IMG/VR virus record: IMGVR_UViG_3300034093_005163
Span: 1 to 24,087 of that record
DNA: 24,087 nucleotides
Source: a virus
Direction: 5' to 3' (one strand)
Within the stretch, counting starts at the first letter, position 1, and every line of letters starts with the position of its first letter. The notes below the pieces were generated by a model. The model saw only the letters and a program-made list of their open reading frames with translations. It was not told where the DNA came from and did not search any database. The translations under genes were made by a program, and so were the position numbers. Shown here one piece after another: positions 22,001-24,087 of the stretch.

Positions 22001-24087
22001 GGAAGTACCAGAGCTACCGTTTGAGCCATTAGAACCTGAAGTACCAGATGTTCCAGAAGATCCATTAGAACCTGAAGTTCCACTAGTTCCAGAAGAACCA
22101 TTAGAACCATTAGACCCTGAGGTACCAGAGCTTCCATTTGATCCATTAGAACCTGAAGTTCCTGAACTACCATTTGAGCCATTAGAACCAGAAGTACCGC
22201 TTGATCCATTTGAGCCATTAGAACCTGATGTACCAGAACTTCCGTTTGATCCGTTTGAACCGGAAGTTCCGCTTGTTCCAGATGTACCAGAAGTACCTCT
22301 GGTTCCTGAAGTTCCAGAAGAACCATTAGAACCTGATGTGCCAGAAGAACCGTTTGAACCTGAAGTTCCTGAGCTTCCATTTGATCCATTAGAACCTGAA
22401 GTTCCACTTGAACCGTTTGAACCGCTTGTTCCTGAAGTTCCAGATGAACCGTTTGAACCTGAAGTTCCACTAGTACCAGAAGTACCTGAAGTACCTCTTG
22501 TTCCTGAAGATCCTGAAGTTCCTGAGCTACCATTAGAGCCATTTGAACCAGATGTTCCTGAGCTACCGTTTGATCCATTTGAACCAGATGTTCCTGAGCT
22601 ACCGTTAGAACCTGAAGTTCCAGAAGAACCATTAGATCCGTTTGACCCTGACGTTCCTGAAGAACCGTTAGAACCGTTTGACCCTGACGTTCCTGAAGAA
22701 CCATTAGAACCGTTTGAACCTGATGTACCACTAGAACCATTAGAACCGGAAGTTCCACTAGTTCCTGAGCTACCAGTTAAGCCGGAAGAACCTGAAGTTC
22801 CGCTTGACCCGTTTGAACCGTTTGAACCTGAAGTTCCTGAGCTTCCATTTGATCCATTAGAACCAGAAGTACCGCTTGTTCCAGAAGTACCAGTTGAACC
22901 TGATGTACCTGAGGTACCACTAGTACCTGAAGTACCTCTTGTGCCAGAAGAACCGGATGTACCGCTTGAACCAGAAGTTCCTGAAGAACCGTTTGATCCG
23001 TTTGAACCCGACGTTCCTGAGCTTCCATTAGAGCCTGAAGTTCCTGAGCTTCCGCTTGAGCCATTTGAACCAGATGTACCAGAAGTTCCAGAGCTTCCAT
23101 TTGATCCGTTTGAACCAGATGTTCCACTTGAGCCATTAGAACCTGAAGTTCCTGAGCTTCCGTTTGATCCATTAGAACCAGAGGTACCAGAGCTTCCATT
23201 TGATCCATTTGAACCAGACGTACCACTTGTTCCAGAAGAACCATTAGAACCGGAAGTACCAGAAGTTCCAGAAGAACCATTAGAACCGGAAGTACCTGAA
23301 GTACCAGAAGTTCCAGAAGTACCTCTTGTTCCAGAAGTACCAGATGAACCGCTTGAACCATTAGAACCAGAAGTTCCAGATGAACCATTAGACCCTGAGG
23401 TTCCACTAGTTCCAGAGCTTCCATTTGAGCCGTTTGAACCTGAAGTTCCAGATGTTCCAGAAGAACCATTTGATCCGTTTGAGCCTGATGTTCCTGAAGT
23501 TCCACTAGTACCAGAAGTACCAGAAGTACCTCTTGTTCCAGAAGAACCTGAAGTTCCTGAACTACCATTTGAACCATTAGAGCCGGATGTACCGCTTGAG
23601 CCATTAGAACCAGAAGTTCCAGAAGATCCATTAGAGCCTGAAGTACCTGAAGAACCATTTGATCCGTTTGAACCAGATGTACCTGACGTACCAGAGCTGC
23701 CGTTTGAACCTGAAGTTCCTGAGCTTCCATTTGATCCGTTTGAACCAGATGTACCGGATGTTCCGCTTGATCCATTAGATCCATTTGAACCTGATGTTCC
23801 GCTTGAACCGTTTGATCCATTTGAACCTGAAGTACCTGAAGTTCCACTTGAACCATTTGAGCCATTTGAACCTGAAGTTCCTGAAGAACCATTTGAACCT
23901 GAAGTTCCTGAGCTTCCGTTTGATCCATTAGAACCAGAAGTTCCACTTGAACCGGAAGTTCCACTTGATCCATTAGAACCTGACGTTCCTGAGCTTCCAC
24001 TCGATCCATTAGAACCTGATGTTCCTGAGCTTCCGTTTGATCCATTTGAACCAGAAGTACCAGAAGAACCATTTGATCCATTTGAGC
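19004..24087 (-). CDS. Giant collagen-like tail fibre with S74 self-cleaving chaperone domain; N-terminus outside window
   Basis: One open frame runs from the right edge to TAA at 19004: 1693 residues visible, no start inside. Frame is continuous: the codons at the right edge (S-N-G-S-N-G) and those at 20689 are in register, and the GTG at 20687-20689 is an internal Val. From N to C: about 1080 residues of Gly-X-Y triplets (GSN, GSS, GTS, rare GTR); a globular insert (about 20500-20829); more triplets; a roughly 47-residue carbohydrate-binding-like insert (20035-20180); more triplets; a neck; and the C-terminal chaperone (96 residues). The last has Ser and Lys spaced as in S74 self-cleaving domains (SDRSVK, Ser codon 19292-19294), then VHAGVIAQEMETVFPEVV and a coiled-coil end. 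It should trimerise as a long receptor-binding or whisker fibre. The triplets lack Pro, unlike animal collagen. Confidence 0.88.
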   Translation of the reverse strand, partial: SNGSNGSSGTSGSNGSNGSSGTSGSNGSSGSSGTSGSNGSSGTSGSSGTSGSNGSNGSSGTSGSNGSSGTSGSNGSNGSSGTSGTSGSNGSNGSSGTSGSNGSNGSSGTSGTSGSNGSNGSSGTSGSNGSSGTSGTSGSNGSNGSSGTSGSNGSSGTSGSNGSSGTSGSNGSNGSSGTSGSSGTRGTSGTSGTSGTSGTSGSNGSNGSSGTSGTSGSNGSNGSSGTSGTSGSNGSSGTSGSNGSSGSSGTSGTRGTSGTSGTSGTSGSNGSSGTSGTSGSNGSSGTSGTSGSNGSNGSSGTSGSNGSNGSSGTSGSNGSSGTSGSNGSNGSSGTSGTSGSNGSSGSSGTSGSNGSSGTSGSNGSNGSSGTSGSSGTSGSSGTRGTSGTSGTSGTSGSTGTSGTSGTSGSNGSNGSSGTSGSNGSNGSSGTSGSSGLTGSSGTSGTSGSNGSSGTSGSNGSNGSSGTSGSNGSNGSSGTSGSNGSNGSSGTSGSNGSSGTSGSNGSNGSSGTSGSNGSNGSSGTSGSSGTRGTSGTSGTSGTSGSNGSSGTSGTSGSNGSSGTSGSNGSNGSSGTSGSNGSSGTSGSNGSSGTSGTRGTSGTSGTSGTSGSNGSNGSSGTSGSNGSNGSSGTSGSNGSNGSSGTSGSNGSNGSSGTSGSNGSNGSSGTSGTSGSNGSSGTSGTSGSNGSNGSSGTSGSNGSSGTSGSNGSNGSSGTSGSNGSSGTSGTRGSSGTSGTSGTSGSNGSNGSSGTSGSNGSNGSSGTSGSNGSNGSSGTSGSNGSSGTSGSNGSSGTSGSNGSNGSSGTSGSNGSNGSSGTSGSNGSSGTSGTSGSNGSNGSSGTSGSNGSSGTSGSNGSNGSSGTSGSNGSNGSSGTSGTSGSNGSNGSSGTSGSNGSSGTSGTRGTSGTSGSNGSSGTSGSNGSNGSSGTSGSNGSSGTSGSNGSSGTSGSNGSSGSSGTSGSNGSNGSSGTSGSNGSSGTSGSNGSNGSSGTSGSNGSNGSSGTSGSNGSNGSSGTSGSNGSNGSSGTSGSNGSSGTSGSNGSNGSSGTSGSNGSSGTSGTRGTSGTSGSNGSSGTSGTSGSTGASGAAISDGWDWGTPLASTKIYSNNGNLDAATSLLNIAEVSLTSTNYSGVYPSIGTGTLIKTNGGIGGQIVYYRTTGVGFDTGIYWEFPVTYVSGTPWTPSAGTDIIVDISAAGVSGSSGTSGTRGTSGTSGSNGSSGTSGSNGSNGSSGTSGSNGSSGTSGSNGSNGSSGSSGTRGTSGTSGTSGSNGSSGTSGTSGSNGSSGTSGTSGSAGTSGTSFIWKGIWVGGTLYAINDVISFNGSSYISIVSSNIGNNPSTSPAQWTLMASAGSNGSSGTSGTSGSNGSSGTSGSNGSNGSSGTSGTRGTSGTSGSNGSSGTSGTSGSNGSSGTSGSNGSNGSSGTSGTSGSNGSSGTSGSNGSNGSSGTSGTRGTSGTSGSNGSSGTSGSNGSSGTSGTSGATGGTGSSGTSGTSGVSGASGTAGTSGTSGGTGGTGSSGTSGTTGSSGTSGGTTGTITSSTVDRIAYFSAATTIAATNMHYDVTNGRLSIANGTGPTYRLEVGGDIYATANIIAYSDRSVKDNVKTITDALAKVTSMRGVTFTRNDQEDKTRVHAGVIAQEMETVFPEVVFENENGTKAVAYPALVSVLIEAIKQQQHQIDDLRDQIEKLL
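19007..19294 (-). other. Peptidase S74 / intramolecular chaperone domain of the fibre
   Basis: The last 96 residues of the fibre. In this family a trimeric chaperone domain folds the fibre and then cuts itself off in front of a Ser, using a Ser-Lys pair five residues apart. Here SDRSVK supplies that pair, and HAGVIAQEMETVFPEVV and the C-terminal helix (VLIEAIKQQQHQIDDLRDQI) match the rest. Mature virions would lack this part. Confidence 0.85.
20034..20180 (-). other. Carbohydrate-binding-like module inserted in the fibre stalk
   Basis: About 47 residues, WKGIWVGGTLYAINDVISFN then GSSYISIVSSNIGNNPSTSP and AQWTLMA. The spacing of Trp, Tyr, N-D-V-I-S-F-N-G-S-S-Y and the final W-T-L follows the small CBM5/12 (chitin-binding-type) fold seen in many tail fibres. 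It sits between two Gly-X-Y stretches, so it would protrude from the stalk. Confidence 0.65.
20836..24087 (-). repeat. Long low-complexity repeat coding for Gly-X-Y triplets
   Basis: About 3.25 kb of imperfect 9-base units, often grouped into 27- or 36-base modules (for example G-S-N-G-S-N-G-S-S-G-T-S). Synonymous codons vary from copy to copy (gga/ggt, tca/tct/agc/agt, act/aca), so the DNA repeats are less exact than the protein repeats. Shorter stretches of the same kind lie at about 20190-20495 and 19480-20030. The repetition is a likely site of length change by recombination and of assembly error. Confidence 0.9.

Noticed and set aside
20788-22758. 656-codon minus-strand frame rich in Leu, Val, Gln and Met
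   Set aside because: It is the shifted frame of the Gly-X-Y repeat; composition is an artefact of the repeat codons and the true frame is open throughout.
22777-24081. 434-codon minus-strand frame of the same type
   Set aside because: Same shadow of the fibre repeat; the true frame passes the break between the two shadows (GSSGLTGSS) without a stop.
19480-24087. CRISPR-like or intergenic satellite array
   Set aside because: The repeat lacks constant repeats with unique spacers and is an uninterrupted coding frame.

Overview
This window looks like part of the late (structural and packaging) region of a large T4-type myovirus. The main evidence is a set of T4-like genes: a gp17-like large terminase with Walker and nuclease motifs, a gp16-like small terminase directly before it, a gp6-like baseplate wedge protein, a gp15-like tail sheath stabiliser and a gp19/gp54-like tail-tube protein. 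The DNA is AT-rich, start codons mostly lack Shine-Dalgarno sequences and sit in A/T-rich leaders, and the tmRNA tag starts with Gly. Together these suggest, but do not prove, a Bacteroidota host.

Layout. (1) Positions 1-8959 are one tightly packed minus-strand block, read from right to left: gp6-like baseplate protein, a small protein, small terminase, large terminase, a small protein, PhoH-like ATPase, an ECF-type sigma factor, three membrane proteins, and two hypothetical (perhaps virion) proteins, the last cut by the left edge. Several neighbours overlap by 1-11 bases, so translation is probably coupled. (2) Positions 8960-9055 are a divergent control region with a near-perfect palindrome carrying a -10-like box on each strand. 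(3) Positions 9056-11129 are a plus-strand island: a complete phage-encoded tmRNA with a 24-residue tag and an encoded CCA end, an intrinsic terminator, the gp15-like gene and a 286-residue beta-rich protein. (4) Positions 11130-24087 are again minus-strand, read from the right edge: a giant collagen-like fibre (at least 1693 residues, N-terminus outside the window) ending in a self-cleaving S74 chaperone domain, two small hypothetical proteins, then three large sugar and methyl transfer genes, and a tail-tube-like gene.

The most interesting unit is region 4. Next to an extremely Ser/Thr/Asn-rich Gly-X-Y fibre lie three genes that together hold about three glycosyltransferase modules and three methyltransferase modules. 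The last module resembles the TibC-type protein O-heptosyltransferases and keeps a four-cysteine metal-finger signature. I infer a phage-encoded system that builds a methylated glycan, most plausibly on the fibre itself; modification of the host surface is the main alternative. The second notable unit is the tmRNA in a phage late region. The third is a phage ECF sigma factor together with a recurring ATAAATA-type motif upstream of several genes, which may be a late-transcription switch.
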